The notes: a model not told the origin generated them from the sequence alone. DNA of 64,000 nucleotides from Tianweitania aestuarii (GCF_018457165.1 NZ_JAFMNX010000003.1:62001-126000), one strand, 5' to 3'. Shown: positions 52,387 through 62,261, counted from the first letter of the stretch. Made by a program: numbers and translations.

Positions 52387-55170
52387 CTACCATTTCACGC
52401 GCAAGCCTAGATTACCTTCAACGATGTCCCTGTCTTTGCCACCAAGGTTGGTGGTGTAATCGGCGGTAGCGTAGAGGCTTACGGAGGAGGACAGATCAGC
52501 CGTCACGCCTGTGCCGATCTCCAAAGACGTTCCTTCGAGCTGCGTCGCGATATTCGTGCCGCCAAAGCGCAGCGTCTGGTCTGAAGAGAATGTCCTCCAC
52601 AGATTGGCTTTGACGTAGGGCTTCATAATTCCGCCAGCCGTTTTGTAGCTTCCTCCCAAACGCGCGCCCAGCCTTGCTGTCACGGCGCCATAAGTGCCGA
52701 AGTCTACCGTCGAATAGGTGTCGGCCTGATCATCAAATGAGAGATCCTGCCAGATGAGCTGAGCTTGGGGCTCAAGCACCCAACCGTTTGCGAGGGTTAT
52801 GGGATAACCACCTTCCAGGGACGCGGTGATGCCAGCGCCATCCACCTCCAGGGACTGCCCAGTAACTGCGGAAGCGCGGCCATCGAACCATGTTCCCATC
52901 AAGACGGCGTCAACATACCAGCCTTCCTTGGCAAGATAGGTCCAGTAGCCACCGACACTGGTTCCATCAAGCTTCAGATCACCGACGGAGAGATCGTTCC
53001 AACCCAAGGCTTGGCCGCGAATATCACCATCCATCCGAGCATAGCCGACAAAGATGCCAGCGCGGTGGCTGCCATGATCCCCGGCTTCTACGCCCCACAG
53101 ATCCTGTCCCAACTGGAAACCATACAAGCTGCCATCAAACGTTGGCTCGACAGTGCCGACCCATTTGGTTTCCAAGCTTTGGCCGAAAGTGCGTGCCCAG
53201 GTAGCAGGAAGAATACCTGCTCCGTTCAGAACGGATTGTTCGCCTCTACGCTCATGAAAAGTGCCGAGCGTCGACAAACCGAGGTGATGGGCCGCCACCG
53301 GGATGATGGAATAAGCTGGCACTTCGACGCGGTACAAAGCAACGTTGTCACCGATGACGCGGGTGGCGCCTGCCGTGGGGGGCTGTGCTCCTTTCCCTGG
53401 CAAAGGAGCTGCGCCCGTTGGCAGCCCCTCCGTCGGTAGTGCTGGCTCAGGAGCGTCTGCAACTTGCGGTTCCGGAGGGGCCTGCGGTTCGATGGCACCG
53501 ACATCGACAGGTGCGGACGTGTCGTCCGGATCAGGATCGTTTGGATCAACCGTAAGGGGCGGAGCGGGCTGTTCCAGCGGCGGAGGCGGCGCAACGACTT
53601 CCGGTTCCTCTGGTTCAGGTTGGATGCCGGGCGGCACCAGCGGATCTGGTGCAGGAGCTGCCGCCGGTGGCGTTTCGCCTGTAGCAACGATGTTGGAACG
53701 CAAATACCAGTTCTGCTCCGTTCCAGAACTGGTGCCGCCCCGAAACAGAAAATACTCGTAAGCGCCGGCTGCCACTCGATTGTTCAAAACAAATGCGCCG
53801 CTTTGCGTTGAGCCGCCGTCAAGCGCCTGCACAACCAAGATGCCGTTCTGAGTTGTTTCCGCGCCAGTGCCGCCTGCATTGAAGACGCTGAGACCGGTGA
53901 GCCCCGAAGCTGTGCCGCCACTGATGACGAGCTTATCGGATGGTGATGCGTCATTACCCAAAGTCGTGTCGAGCAGCAGACGACCTTCGTTGCCGACATA
54001 GTTGCCTCCAACGTTAAACGTATCGCTGGTGCTGTTGCCGTTGGTGAGATCGATGCGGCCGGCATTCACGACATCAACAAGTCCTCCGGCTGCAAAGGCG
54101 CGCACTGCACCATTGGCGGATCCCGAAAAGATCGTGCTGGCGGCATCGATGCTCAACGAGCCTGAGCCACTGCCGCTGTCGCCCAACACCATCGTTTGAT
54201 TGAAGACCAGCTCTGTGTCGTCGGCGAGATCAACGTTTTCCCAGCGGTCAAAGCGCGCAACGCCATTTGCCTTCACGTTGTTCAGCGTCAACGTATCAGC
54301 ACCGAGGCCGCCTGAGATCTGCGTCGTTGCTCCGACATTGGCATTTGTAAGATTGGCGAGCTCGGCAACATCATCATCCGGCCCAAGATCGATGGCGCCG
54401 TAGATGATCCCGCCATTGTCCCATGTGAAGCGATCCGAACCGAAGCTCAGAAGAATGTTGCCTCCCACCGAGCCGCCTGTGATCGCGATCGTATCCGTTC
54501 CACCGCTGACGCTGATGTTGCCACCGATGAAACCGTCGGAAAGAAGGATCGTGTCATTGCCGAAGCCAGCAACAAGGTTTCGGTCGATGGTGCCCCCAGA
54601 CATATCGAACAGGTTGTTGTCGAGCTTTAGATTAACGCGTCCGACCCGTCCGCCTGTCATGATCGCGACGTCACCGTCATCGAACGCATCGATGATGCGG
54701 CCACCCGACATGAAGAAGGTGTCGCGATTGTCACCTTGGTTAAGGGATTGGACCAGACCTCCCGTCATTCGAAAGTCGTCGATGCCGTTCCCCTGATTGA
54801 TGTTGCCAAGCACGCTGCCAGCCGTGATCTGGAAAGCATCCACGCCGTCACCTTGGACGACATTTCCTGTGATCGAGCCAGACTCCATAGTGATGCGGTC
54901 AGCGCCACCACCGAAGGTCACATCACCGTCGAGAACGCCCGTCCCATCATTCGGAAAGATCAGCGTGTTGTTCCCGGAAACATCCGTCAAACCGCCAGGA
55001 GCGGTGCCGCTGCTGCAGATGAAAATGTCATCTCCAAGCGTCGGTGAGAAAGCGCACTCGGCATAAGCAGGAAGAACATGGAATGCAGAAAGGCCGCTCA
55101 GAGCAGCACTACAATATAGAAGTCGTCTTGTGCGGAGTGATCCTGAAGCCCGACATCTGCTCATGATCAT
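52387..55170 (-). CDS. Autotransporter with beta-helical passenger
   Basis: A 927-residue type V secretion protein. A signal peptide (LLYCSAALSGLSAFHVLPAYAE) is followed by a passenger (about 40-500) with many short GG-x-I-x-G-N and GxDxFxMxGG repeats that form a beta-helix, then a proline-rich linker (~510-620) and a C-terminal beta-barrel (~640-927) ending in Trp (GLRVKW). The passenger is probably exposed on the surface; its function is unknown. Two Cys near the start of the passenger (AECAFSPTLGDDIFICSS) may form a disulphide. Single transcript, facing the CsbD region. Confidence 0.92.
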   Translation of the reverse strand: MIMSRCRASGSLRTRRLLYCSAALSGLSAFHVLPAYAECAFSPTLGDDIFICSSGTAPGGLTDVSGNNTLIFPNDGTGVLDGDVTFGGGADRITMESGSITGNVVQGDGVDAFQITAGSVLGNINQGNGIDDFRMTGGLVQSLNQGDNRDTFFMSGGRIIDAFDDGDVAIMTGGRVGRVNLKLDNNLFDMSGGTIDRNLVAGFGNDTILLSDGFIGGNISVSGGTDTIAITGGSVGGNILLSFGSDRFTWDNGGIIYGAIDLGPDDDVAELANLTNANVGATTQISGGLGADTLTLNNVKANGVARFDRWENVDLADDTELVFNQTMVLGDSGSGSGSLSIDAASTIFSGSANGAVRAFAAGGLVDVVNAGRIDLTNGNSTSDTFNVGGNYVGNEGRLLLDTTLGNDASPSDKLVISGGTASGLTGLSVFNAGGTGAETTQNGILVVQALDGGSTQSGAFVLNNRVAAGAYEYFLFRGGTSSGTEQNWYLRSNIVATGETPPAAAPAPDPLVPPGIQPEPEEPEVVAPPPPLEQPAPPLTVDPNDPDPDDTSAPVDVGAIEPQAPPEPQVADAPEPALPTEGLPTGAAPLPGKGAQPPTAGATRVIGDNVALYRVEVPAYSIIPVAAHHLGLSTLGTFHERRGEQSVLNGAGILPATWARTFGQSLETKWVGTVEPTFDGSLYGFQLGQDLWGVEAGDHGSHRAGIFVGYARMDGDIRGQALGWNDLSVGDLKLDGTSVGGYWTYLAKEGWYVDAVLMGTWFDGRASAVTGQSLEVDGAGITASLEGGYPITLANGWVLEPQAQLIWQDLSFDDQADTYSTVDFGTYGAVTARLGARLGGSYKTAGGIMKPYVKANLWRTFSSDQTLRFGGTNIATQLEGTSLEIGTGVTADLSSSVSLYATADYTTNLGGKDRDIVEGNLGLRVKW

Positions 55171-55323
55171 CCGCGGATCTACCCGTTAACAGAAGTCCTC
55201 ACCTTCACCATCGAAACATATAGCGATCGTTTGTCTAGTCTCGGCAGCTCAACACTACTGACAAGTAGAGCGACAAGGCCCACAGCTCGGTGACCAATTC
55301 AAAGGCAGGCTCAAAACTTCCGG

Positions 55324-56889
55324 TTGAAAGCTGCAACCCCCATTCGTCCTTCGGTACGAACGAGCCCTCAGGTCAGAGTGCTCGATAACAGACCAGCAGC
55401 AACTAAAAAGCACAACGAGCATTACAGGCCGGATCGTCTGCGTGACGATGATGATGATGCTTGCATCGACCCGTTGAGGATCCAGCTTTTGAGCGCAATT
55501 GGCAGGGCAGAGATAGTCGAGGCAGCCGTTCCGCAATCGCGCTCGGTGAAGGCGCTGGGAGCGGTGAACTTCTTTCTTGCAGATGTTCGCGATGGGCTTG
55601 GACCCTTTCTGGGCATCTTCCTGATTGGTCAGGGATGGAGCACGGCGACAATCGGGATTGTCATGACGATCGGCGGCATCTCAGGCATGCTTGCGACAAC
55701 CCCGCTCGGCGCGTTGGCTGACGCCACCAGGGCGAAGCGCTTCATGGTCGCTTTGTGTGCTTCTTTGGTAATCGTGGCCTCGCTTGCCATTCTCTTCATA
55801 CCGAGTGTCGCCTTTGTTACTGCCTCTCAGATTGCCACCGGCATCGCGGGGGCGGCGATTGGACCAGCTTTGGCAGGTTTGACCCTCGGGCTGGTTGGTC
55901 AGAACGGGCTTACTCCTCAGCTTGGACGCAATGAAGCTTGGAACCATGGCGGCAATGTCTTCGCGGCAGCCGGTGCGGGCTTCTTTGGCTATGAGTTTGG
56001 CCTGACTGCCGTCTTCATTCTGATGACAATCATGGCGGCAGGCTCGATAGCCGCAGTTTTGCTGATCAAACCAGGGGATATCGATCATCGTGTCGCACGC
56101 GGTCTCGAAAACAAGAACAATCATGGCAATGAAGTGCCGTCCGGCTTCAGTGTCCTTTGGAAATCAACACCGCTGCTAATCCTTGCTGCGACTTTGATGC
56201 TGTTTCACTTTGGAAACGGCGCGATGCTTCCGCTGCTGGGGCAGCAAGTTGCAACTCAAGCAGAAAGAGGTAGCGCTGATCGGCGGCCAGATGCGTCAGT
56301 CACTCAAGCTTCTGGAGCAGCGGATGACGCAGCCACTACACTGCCGCCAGGCCAAGCGACACCAGGCGCACCTGCAGCCCAGCCGGTTCGCCAGCATCTC
56401 TCGCTCGAAACGCTACTTAACGATCCAGTGTCCTACACCGCAGCAACCGTGATCATCGCCCAGTTGACCATGATTCCGATTGCGTTGCTGGCCGCGAGCT
56501 TTGCAGGTCGACGCGGCTACTTTCTTCTGCTCGTCGCAGCGCTTGTTGCACTACCGATCCGTGGCCTCATTGCCGGACTGTGGCCAAGCCCTTTCGCGCT
56601 CATACCGGTGCAAATGCTTGATGGTGTTGGCGCAGGCCTTCTAGGCGTTGCTGTCCCCGGCCTTGTTGCAAGGATGCTGAAAGGAACAGGTCACATCAAC
56701 GCCGGACTGGGTGCGGTAATGACCGTGCAAGGCGTGGGTGCCTCTCTCAGTCCGGCGATCGCTGGAGTGATCGTGGCCAGCTATGGGTTCACGACAGCTT
56801 ATCTCGCGCTGGCCTGCTTTGCAGTGCTTGGTCTCATTCTCTGGCTGGCTTGCGCTTCAACAGTGGCAGCAGCTTGCAAGGGAAACTAA
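55324..56889 (+). CDS. MFS transporter
   Basis: A major facilitator protein of up to 521 residues with about 12 membrane segments. The loop between halves (GGISGMLATTPLGALADATRAKR) carries the conserved G-x-x-x-D/R-x-G-R-like motif 2-3. A long, Gln/Pro/Ala-rich loop sits near residues 325-375. The start is uncertain: TTG 55324 gives an odd N-terminus with DDDDD, and the family start is probably nearer residue 60 (RSVKALGAVNFFLADVRDGLGPF). The substrate is unknown; the ADVRDGLGPF start is typical of a rhizobial MFS group. Confidence 0.82.
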   Translation: MKAATPIRPSVRTSPQVRVLDNRPAATKKHNEHYRPDRLRDDDDDACIDPLRIQLLSAIGRAEIVEAAVPQSRSVKALGAVNFFLADVRDGLGPFLGIFLIGQGWSTATIGIVMTIGGISGMLATTPLGALADATRAKRFMVALCASLVIVASLAILFIPSVAFVTASQIATGIAGAAIGPALAGLTLGLVGQNGLTPQLGRNEAWNHGGNVFAAAGAGFFGYEFGLTAVFILMTIMAAGSIAAVLLIKPGDIDHRVARGLENKNNHGNEVPSGFSVLWKSTPLLILAATLMLFHFGNGAMLPLLGQQVATQAERGSADRRPDASVTQASGAADDAATTLPPGQATPGAPAAQPVRQHLSLETLLNDPVSYTAATVIIAQLTMIPIALLAASFAGRRGYFLLLVAALVALPIRGLIAGLWPSPFALIPVQMLDGVGAGLLGVAVPGLVARMLKGTGHINAGLGAVMTVQGVGASLSPAIAGVIVASYGFTTAYLALACFAVLGLILWLACASTVAAACKGN

Positions 56890-57083
56890 ACGCGCCGTTT
56901 ATCAACGGCTCGGATAGAAGTCTCTTCGCGCTGGTCGCCCTCCAATAAGTTTTCGAACCACTTACGTATGAAACCACGCAAGTATCAGTGCCTAAGAGCA
57001 TAATTCCTGCTCGAAACCGCCGCGGTCAAGCTTGAACAGGGTGCTGCCACGCTTACCAAAACTACCTTTCACATACGCTTGCT

Positions 57084-57908
57084 TTGGCTTCCAGGTTGCT
57101 CTTAATCTTCGACCAGAATGGAGGCGGGCAGTCGCGTCAGGACCATCAGCTTACCAATGAGTTCTTCAAAGCGCCGCTTTGCCGAAACTGCATGGCGTCG
57201 CTGACAGGTCCTTATTGCAGTGCCTGCGGACAAAAGCAGGCAGAGCGGTTCGGCTCATCGCATCTGGGCAAGGAAGCCTGGGAGAAGATCCGCTGGTTCG
57301 AAGGCGACATGCTCAAGGCCGCGTTCAAGGTCGCGCTTCGGCCTGGAACCGTGGCACGCGAATATGTGCTGGGCAAACGCCAAAGCCATACGCACCCCTT
57401 GAAGCTGCTGCTGGCCGCGATCGTGCTGCTGCTGGTCGTCATTGCGCAGACCGACTATCTCAGTTCGAGCGACCAGACGCTGAGCAAGGCCATCGAACTC
57501 GTCCGAACTTATTCCAAGTGGTCGTTCTCGCTCGGCATCGTGGCGATCCTGGTTGCTTCGAACCTGACCTTCTGGCGCCGAGGCGGCTTCAACTTCGTCG
57601 AACACCTGGTTCTGGCGACCTACACGCATTTCGTGATCATTGCCGCCAATATCATCAACCTGTCGCCTTTGTTGATCCGCAGCACTCCTGAGCTGGTGCA
57701 AAAGCATCGCCTTTACACCGGCATCTATATGGATTGGGTGGAGGCGGGCATTGTTTTCCTTTCTTTCGGCCAATTCTTCGCCATTGATTGGCGGCGGCAG
57801 TGGTGGTGGCCCGCAATCGGGGCTGCCGTCTTCTATCTGACAAAGGAAGGGCTTCTCTATCTTTATGCGCGTGCCGTGATCCGCATCGTTCTTGCGCAAC
57901 TGACCTGA
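57084..57908 (+). CDS. DUF3667 membrane protein
   Basis: A protein of up to 274 residues. The N-terminal part has a zinc-ribbon-like CRNC...YCSACGQKQ, followed by about five membrane segments, which is the DUF3667 layout. The start is unclear: TTG 57084 is used, and no in-frame ATG precedes the CRNC. Function unknown. It ends 40 bases upstream of the M48-TPM gene, in the same direction, so they may be co-transcribed. Confidence 0.75.
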   Translation: MASRLLLIFDQNGGGQSRQDHQLTNEFFKAPLCRNCMASLTGPYCSACGQKQAERFGSSHLGKEAWEKIRWFEGDMLKAAFKVALRPGTVAREYVLGKRQSHTHPLKLLLAAIVLLLVVIAQTDYLSSSDQTLSKAIELVRTYSKWSFSLGIVAILVASNLTFWRRGGFNFVEHLVLATYTHFVIIAANIINLSPLLIRSTPELVQKHRLYTGIYMDWVEAGIVFLSFGQFFAIDWRRQWWWPAIGAAVFYLTKEGLLYLYARAVIRIVLAQLT

Positions 57909-57948
57909 AACCCATCGGCCCTGGCAGTTCTGAGGAAGGAAGACTCCC

Positions 57949-59835
57949 ATGAAAACTGTGCTCGCCGGCGCGGCTCTTGCCGCAGCCACCGCGTTTGTTT
58001 CCGTTGCCCATGCCGCAGGCGGTCCGATCCTTTGGCCGACAAAGCAGGACAAGGCCGTTTGCGACCCAATCTTTGCCAGTTTGGAGAAAAAAGAGCGCGG
58101 CCTGATGGTTGCGCAGGCCGACACCGCAGAGAAAAAAACACCGGCGCAAAGCCCGGCGCAGGACCAGAAGCCTGATGAGGCCGCGCTTGCGACTGAGCTC
58201 AGCGCCATGCTGCAGGCCTGTTCCTACGATGGGAAGGCAATCCAGGTCGATCCGCGCAGTCTAACGGAAGGTGGGGAACTGGCTGGTGCCGAGGCAGTGC
58301 AGACGATCATGCGCTTTACCGGCCTGCCGCAGAACTTCCGCATCATGGAAAGCGATGTGCCGAATGCAGCGGCAATGATCGTGCTTGGCCCCGACGGCGT
58401 TCCGCAGCGTGTGATTGCCTACAACAAGCGCTTCATGGAACAGGTCCGCGACGCGACGCAGAACAACGACTGGTCGCCGCTTTCCATCATGGCGCATGAA
58501 ATCGGACATCATCTGTCCGGCCATACGCTTATTCCAGGCGGAAGCCAGCCGCCCATCGAGCTAGAAGCGGACAAGTTCTCCGGCTTCGTGCTCTACAAGA
58601 TGGGGGCGGCCTTGACCGATGCGCAAAAGGCCATTGAAACGCTCATCCCCGAAGAGGACGGACCAACCCATCCGGGCCGTGCCAAGCGCTTGAGCGCCGT
58701 TGAAGAAGGCTGGCAAGATTCCTGCGAGCAGCAGGAAGGCGATTGCAAGGCCGGAGCGGCGGTCGCAAATGCCGACACGCAGTCGGGCCAAGCAGAAGCC
58801 GAAATGGCGCAGGCTGAACCGGCACCTGCGCAATCAGCACCAACATCACCGCCGCAACAGCCGCAGACTGCCATGAACGGCAGTGCGACGGCTCCCATGC
58901 CGAAGATCCCGGGCGCCGGCGACATCATCATGCCGGATGAAAGCAGGCGCATCCAGCAGGCCGACGCCAAGCGCACGGTGCAGATCGACCATCTGCCCAA
59001 GCTTGATGCAGGCGCGACGCCGGGCAAGTTCGACCGCTTCATCTATGACGAAGTCGGCATCTTCAGCCCGACGATCCGCGACAGACTTTCGAAGCTCGCT
59101 TATGACTTCGCGGCCGCGGCAAATGTGGAGGTCGTGACGATCGTCGCGAAAGATCTGCAAGGCCGCACGGCCGATCAATATGCGCTGGAAGCCATGCGGC
59201 AGCTGCGCGTCGGCAAGCTGCAGGTCGGCAATGGCGCAGTGCTGGTTGTGGCGCCGGAAGCCAGGCAGACCGGTGTTGCGTTAGGCGGCGGCTTGTTGCT
59301 GCTCTACGATGACGTCGAACCGATCCGCAGTTATCTCCAGGCCTATCTCGATCTCGTTGCCGGCGGGGCGAAGCCGCAGGTGGCGAGCTATACGCTGGCG
59401 GAAGCCAACTACCGCATCATGCGCGACACCAAGGACCTGGAATGGGCGATCCGCTACCACAGCCTCGGCGAGATCCAGGCAGCAAGTGAGCGGATGATCC
59501 GCGAAAACAGTGCGCCAAATGCGCCCTACAAGCCCGAAAATACAACGTCGCTTAAGCTGTTGCGCCTGGAAGGAACGCTGGTGTCCAAGACACCCGCAAT
59601 GGACGACCCTGAGCTTGGCATCAATGAGCCGAAGACGCGCCATGTGGGACCAGCCATGCATGTGCGCACGCCCGACGGCCGCAACGCCGTTCTTTACGTC
59701 AACAAAAACGTGCCCGCCCTGATGCCGGTCGCGCTGGAGGAAAACAAGCGCTACAGCTTTGTCGCGCGCGACAGCATCCTCAAAAGTGACGTGCCGCAGC
59801 TTGATCTGGTCAGCTATGACCTTTTAGAAAATTGA
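57949..59835 (+). CDS. Exported M48-like peptidase fused to a TPM domain
   Basis: A 628-residue exported protein: signal peptide (MKTVLAGAALAAATAFVSVAHAA), a zinc peptidase-like part with HEIGHHLSGH (HExxH, about residue 183) and a Glu-containing ELEADKFSGF (third ligand), an Ala/Gln/Pro-rich linker (~270-320), and a TPM domain (YDEVGIFSPTIRDRLSKLAYDFAAAANVEVVTIVAKDLQGRTADQYALEAMR) from about 360 to 500. TPM domains are found in thylakoid and periplasmic proteins of unclear role, sometimes linked to photosystem repair; here fused to a metallopeptidase. The remaining 130 residues are unassigned. Ribosome site AGGAAGGA. Confidence 0.85.
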   Translation: MKTVLAGAALAAATAFVSVAHAAGGPILWPTKQDKAVCDPIFASLEKKERGLMVAQADTAEKKTPAQSPAQDQKPDEAALATELSAMLQACSYDGKAIQVDPRSLTEGGELAGAEAVQTIMRFTGLPQNFRIMESDVPNAAAMIVLGPDGVPQRVIAYNKRFMEQVRDATQNNDWSPLSIMAHEIGHHLSGHTLIPGGSQPPIELEADKFSGFVLYKMGAALTDAQKAIETLIPEEDGPTHPGRAKRLSAVEEGWQDSCEQQEGDCKAGAAVANADTQSGQAEAEMAQAEPAPAQSAPTSPPQQPQTAMNGSATAPMPKIPGAGDIIMPDESRRIQQADAKRTVQIDHLPKLDAGATPGKFDRFIYDEVGIFSPTIRDRLSKLAYDFAAAANVEVVTIVAKDLQGRTADQYALEAMRQLRVGKLQVGNGAVLVVAPEARQTGVALGGGLLLLYDDVEPIRSYLQAYLDLVAGGAKPQVASYTLAEANYRIMRDTKDLEWAIRYHSLGEIQAASERMIRENSAPNAPYKPENTTSLKLLRLEGTLVSKTPAMDDPELGINEPKTRHVGPAMHVRTPDGRNAVLYVNKNVPALMPVALEENKRYSFVARDSILKSDVPQLDLVSYDLLEN

Positions 59836-59949
59836 GCTTTAGCGGCCACCAGCGATCTTGGCAGGCTAGAGGATCGACGGCCTTCACGCTTCAACAACGA
59901 GCGCAAGCGCGCCTCCTGACGCAAGCACCAATCCTGAACCGGAAGATGC

Positions 59950-60810
59950 CTAGGCACCGACAGCAGGATTAATTTCAACCTGGTCGATGAGCATCACCGA
60001 TCCCAATTGCGCCGTCACAAGCAGAACAGTCGGCCGGTCCAAGTGCCCTTCAACAGTGCCCAGCGTTACGATATCTCGCAGATCGCAAGATAAAAGCGTG
60101 ATCGCCGGTTCGCGCTCGATCATCGAGCGAACGATCGCCTGCAAAGGCATCACATCGCGCTCGCCACTCTCGAAAAGCTCCTTGGCTGCCAGCATCCCTT
60201 TGTAGACCGTAGGTGCGACCTTTCTCTCTTCTGGGGTCAGGCGGGCGTTACGGGAGGAGGCTGCCAAGCCATCTGGTTCGCGAACAGTCGGCACGCCGAT
60301 GATGGCAGTCCTCATCGACAAGTCGAATGCCAAACGTCTGATTACAGTCAGTTGCTGGAAGTCCTTTTCACCAAAGTAGGCTCGATCAGGCTCCGCTAGG
60401 TTAAGCAGCTTGGTGACCACTGTCGCAACGCCACGGAAGTGACCTGGACGCTGCTCGCCAATGAGGATGGTCGAAAGCCCGGGGACCTCAACGACAGTTT
60501 GCAGTGGCTCAGGATAAATGTCCGACACGGCTGGGTGGAACACGGCATCGACGCCGTGCTCGCGGCAAAGCTGAAGGTCACGCTCAAGAACACGAGGATA
60601 AGCATCGAAATCTTCGTTCGGTCCGAACTGCGTCGGATTGACGAAGACGCTGACTATCGTCACGTCGTTGTCGGCTCGGCATCGCTCAACCAACGCCATG
60701 TGGCCGTGATGCAGAGCCCCCATGGTCGGCACGAAGCCGATGGACCTACCAGCTTGCCGATTGATTGAGACGAACCTCCGCAGGTCCGAGGGCGTCGAGA
60801 TTGTCTGCAC
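59950..60810 (-). CDS. panC: Pantothenate synthetase
   Basis: A 286-residue cytoplasmic enzyme that joins pantoate and beta-alanine with ATP to give pantothenate. The nucleotide motif is HHGH (34-37, in VPTMGALHHGHMAL), KDFQQL and the SSRNARL signature are present, and length is normal. It is complete, unlike the copy at 1969-2569, which duplicates its 3' two thirds. No panB is adjacent. The C-terminal ~30 residues differ slightly from usual. Confidence 0.97.
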   Translation of the reverse strand: MQTISTPSDLRRFVSINRQAGRSIGFVPTMGALHHGHMALVERCRADNDVTIVSVFVNPTQFGPNEDFDAYPRVLERDLQLCREHGVDAVFHPAVSDIYPEPLQTVVEVPGLSTILIGEQRPGHFRGVATVVTKLLNLAEPDRAYFGEKDFQQLTVIRRLAFDLSMRTAIIGVPTVREPDGLAASSRNARLTPEERKVAPTVYKGMLAAKELFESGERDVMPLQAIVRSMIEREPAITLLSCDLRDIVTLGTVEGHLDRPTVLLVTAQLGSVMLIDQVEINPAVGA

Positions 60811-60942
60811 GATGAAGCAACCTTCTAATCTTCAGTCGCTTTTGTCAGCATCCCAAATCTTTGTCAGCCCTCATAGTTGAACGCCTGATTGCCGCTGCGG
60901 ACGAATATCCTCTCACAGCGGAAACGTGCGACAAGAAGCGCC

Positions 60943-61485
60943 ATGACCCGAATAATCCAGACATCTCGCTTGATACTGCACACACCGAGTGTGGATGACC
61001 TTTCCTCCTATCTAGCCTATCGCAACGATCCTATGTCGCTTCAGGCGCTCGGCATGAGCGTGGTCAACGAGGCACAAGGTTTGGCTTTCCTGCACAAGCA
61101 GTCCGAACTCGAGACTGGAGCTTCGGGCTGGCACATGTTTGGAATCGAACGTCTTGAGCAGGCTGGCCTGATCGGCGAAGTCGGGGTGTTCCTGCCGCAG
61201 GATAATCCAAAGCTGGGCGACCTCGGGTGGTGGCTGCATCCCGATCATCGCCGAATGGGATATGCCGCAGAAGCGGAGCAAGGCCTAGCAAAACGGTGCT
61301 TTTCCGAACTAGAGCTTGAACGCGTCACTGCCGCCTGCCTAGCCGACAATGTAGCATCCCGGTCGGTTATGGAGCGGATCGGCATGGGTCTTGAGCAGCA
61401 TACAAAGGCTACCCGACAGGTTGGCGATCAGTGGTGCGATGAGGTGAAGTACGCTCTTTCGCGGGATGAGGGGACGGAAGCTTGA
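60943..61485 (+). CDS. GNAT-family N-acetyltransferase (RimJ/RimL type)
   Basis: A 180-residue acetyltransferase of the RimJ/RimL type: TSRLILHTPSVDDLSSYLAYRNDP at the start, GEVGVFLPQDNPKLGDLGWWLHPDHRRMGYAAEAEQGL with the acetyl-CoA loop, and RVTAACLADNVASRSVMERIGM near the end. ATG 60943 starts at MTRIIQTSRL; the longer frame to 60889 is unlikely. The substrate is unknown. Confidence 0.9.
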   Translation: MTRIIQTSRLILHTPSVDDLSSYLAYRNDPMSLQALGMSVVNEAQGLAFLHKQSELETGASGWHMFGIERLEQAGLIGEVGVFLPQDNPKLGDLGWWLHPDHRRMGYAAEAEQGLAKRCFSELELERVTAACLADNVASRSVMERIGMGLEQHTKATRQVGDQWCDEVKYALSRDEGTEA

Positions 61486-61790
61486 CTGTCGTCCTATGCT
61501 TCGAAGTGGGCGCTACACACGTCTGCTGGGACATCTTAAGTGCTTAAAAGCCGCCGGTTCGCTTTCCACCAAAAGTCGCCTTAGATGTCCCGACGCAACT
61601 CCCGTGGGAAACAATTTCCTAAGGCTTGGTTTGGCCGAAAGCAGACGGTCCGCTTTTAGGTTAAAGAAGCGCGAAAGCAGCGATTCTGCTTTCGACCCCA
61701 AGCCAGCCGTTTGGTGATGGAACGGCGGCTACCAAAACCAGCCGTTGACGCTCAAGTTAAATACTACTCGTTTCAGGCGCCGTGGGAAGC
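61486..61790. other. Intergenic region with repeat copy G
   Basis: About 300 bases. Repeat copy G at 61607 with an extended match to copies A and B; after it, CGAAAGCAGCGATTCTGCTTTCG forms a possible hairpin. No gene. Confidence 0.5.
61607..61657. repeat. Dispersed intergenic repeat, copy G
   Basis: GGAAACAATTTCC followed by TAAGGC and GGCCGAAAGCAGACGGTC, then CGCTTT; the longest match to copies A and B. Confidence 0.75.
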
Positions 61791-62162
61791 TTACGCTACG
61801 GAGCAGCCTTCAAGCCTCCGCTCCTTCAGATAGGACCACTCGACCAAAGCCTGAAACGACGGAGTGAGCGCTCGCCCGAGTTCGCTCAGAGAGTACTCCA
61901 CCTTCGGCGGCACCTGCGGATAGAGCGTTCGGATCACGATCCCATCCTTCTCCAACTCTTTGAGCTGTTGGATCAGCATCTTCTGGGTCACGCCCGGAAT
62001 GCGTCGTTCCAGTTCAGAAAAGCGAAGCGGTTCGTCTGATGCGAGGAGCTGGACGATGATCACGATCTTCCACTTGCCTTCCAGAACGCGAAGCGTTCCA
62101 GCGGCGGTTGCCGCCCAAGCGTGCTGCTCTTTCGGATCCCGGCAGGGTCGCGGATCGTCCAT
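61791..62162 (-). CDS. HxlR-family redox-type transcriptional regulator
   Basis: A 123-residue winged-helix regulator of the HxlR family (TLRVLEGKWKIVIIVQLLASDEPLRFSELERRIPGVTQKMLIQQLKELEKDGIV). A Cys lies near the N-terminus (RPCRDP, Cys7), where YodB and HypR carry the sensor Cys that reacts with quinones or hypochlorite, and a second one near the C-terminus (EGCSVA). It is divergent from a nitroreductase gene over 99 bases, as HypR is from HypO, so it probably represses it. ATG 62162 follows AAAGGT; the frame is open upstream to 62246 without support. Confidence 0.88.
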   Translation of the reverse strand: MDDPRPCRDPKEQHAWAATAAGTLRVLEGKWKIVIIVQLLASDEPLRFSELERRIPGVTQKMLIQQLKELEKDGIVIRTLYPQVPPKVEYSLSELGRALTPSFQALVEWSYLKERRLEGCSVA

Positions 62163-62261
62163 GTGCTTACCTTTCGGTGTGTATCCCACTTTTTGGTGAG
62201 TTCTTGCATCCAACCTATCCGGACCCTTATTCCAAGCGCAACGCAATTGCCGAGGTTTGGA

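Noticed and set aside
62163-62261. CAC...GTG as an HxlR operator
   Set aside because: Arms are only three bases; not better than chance.
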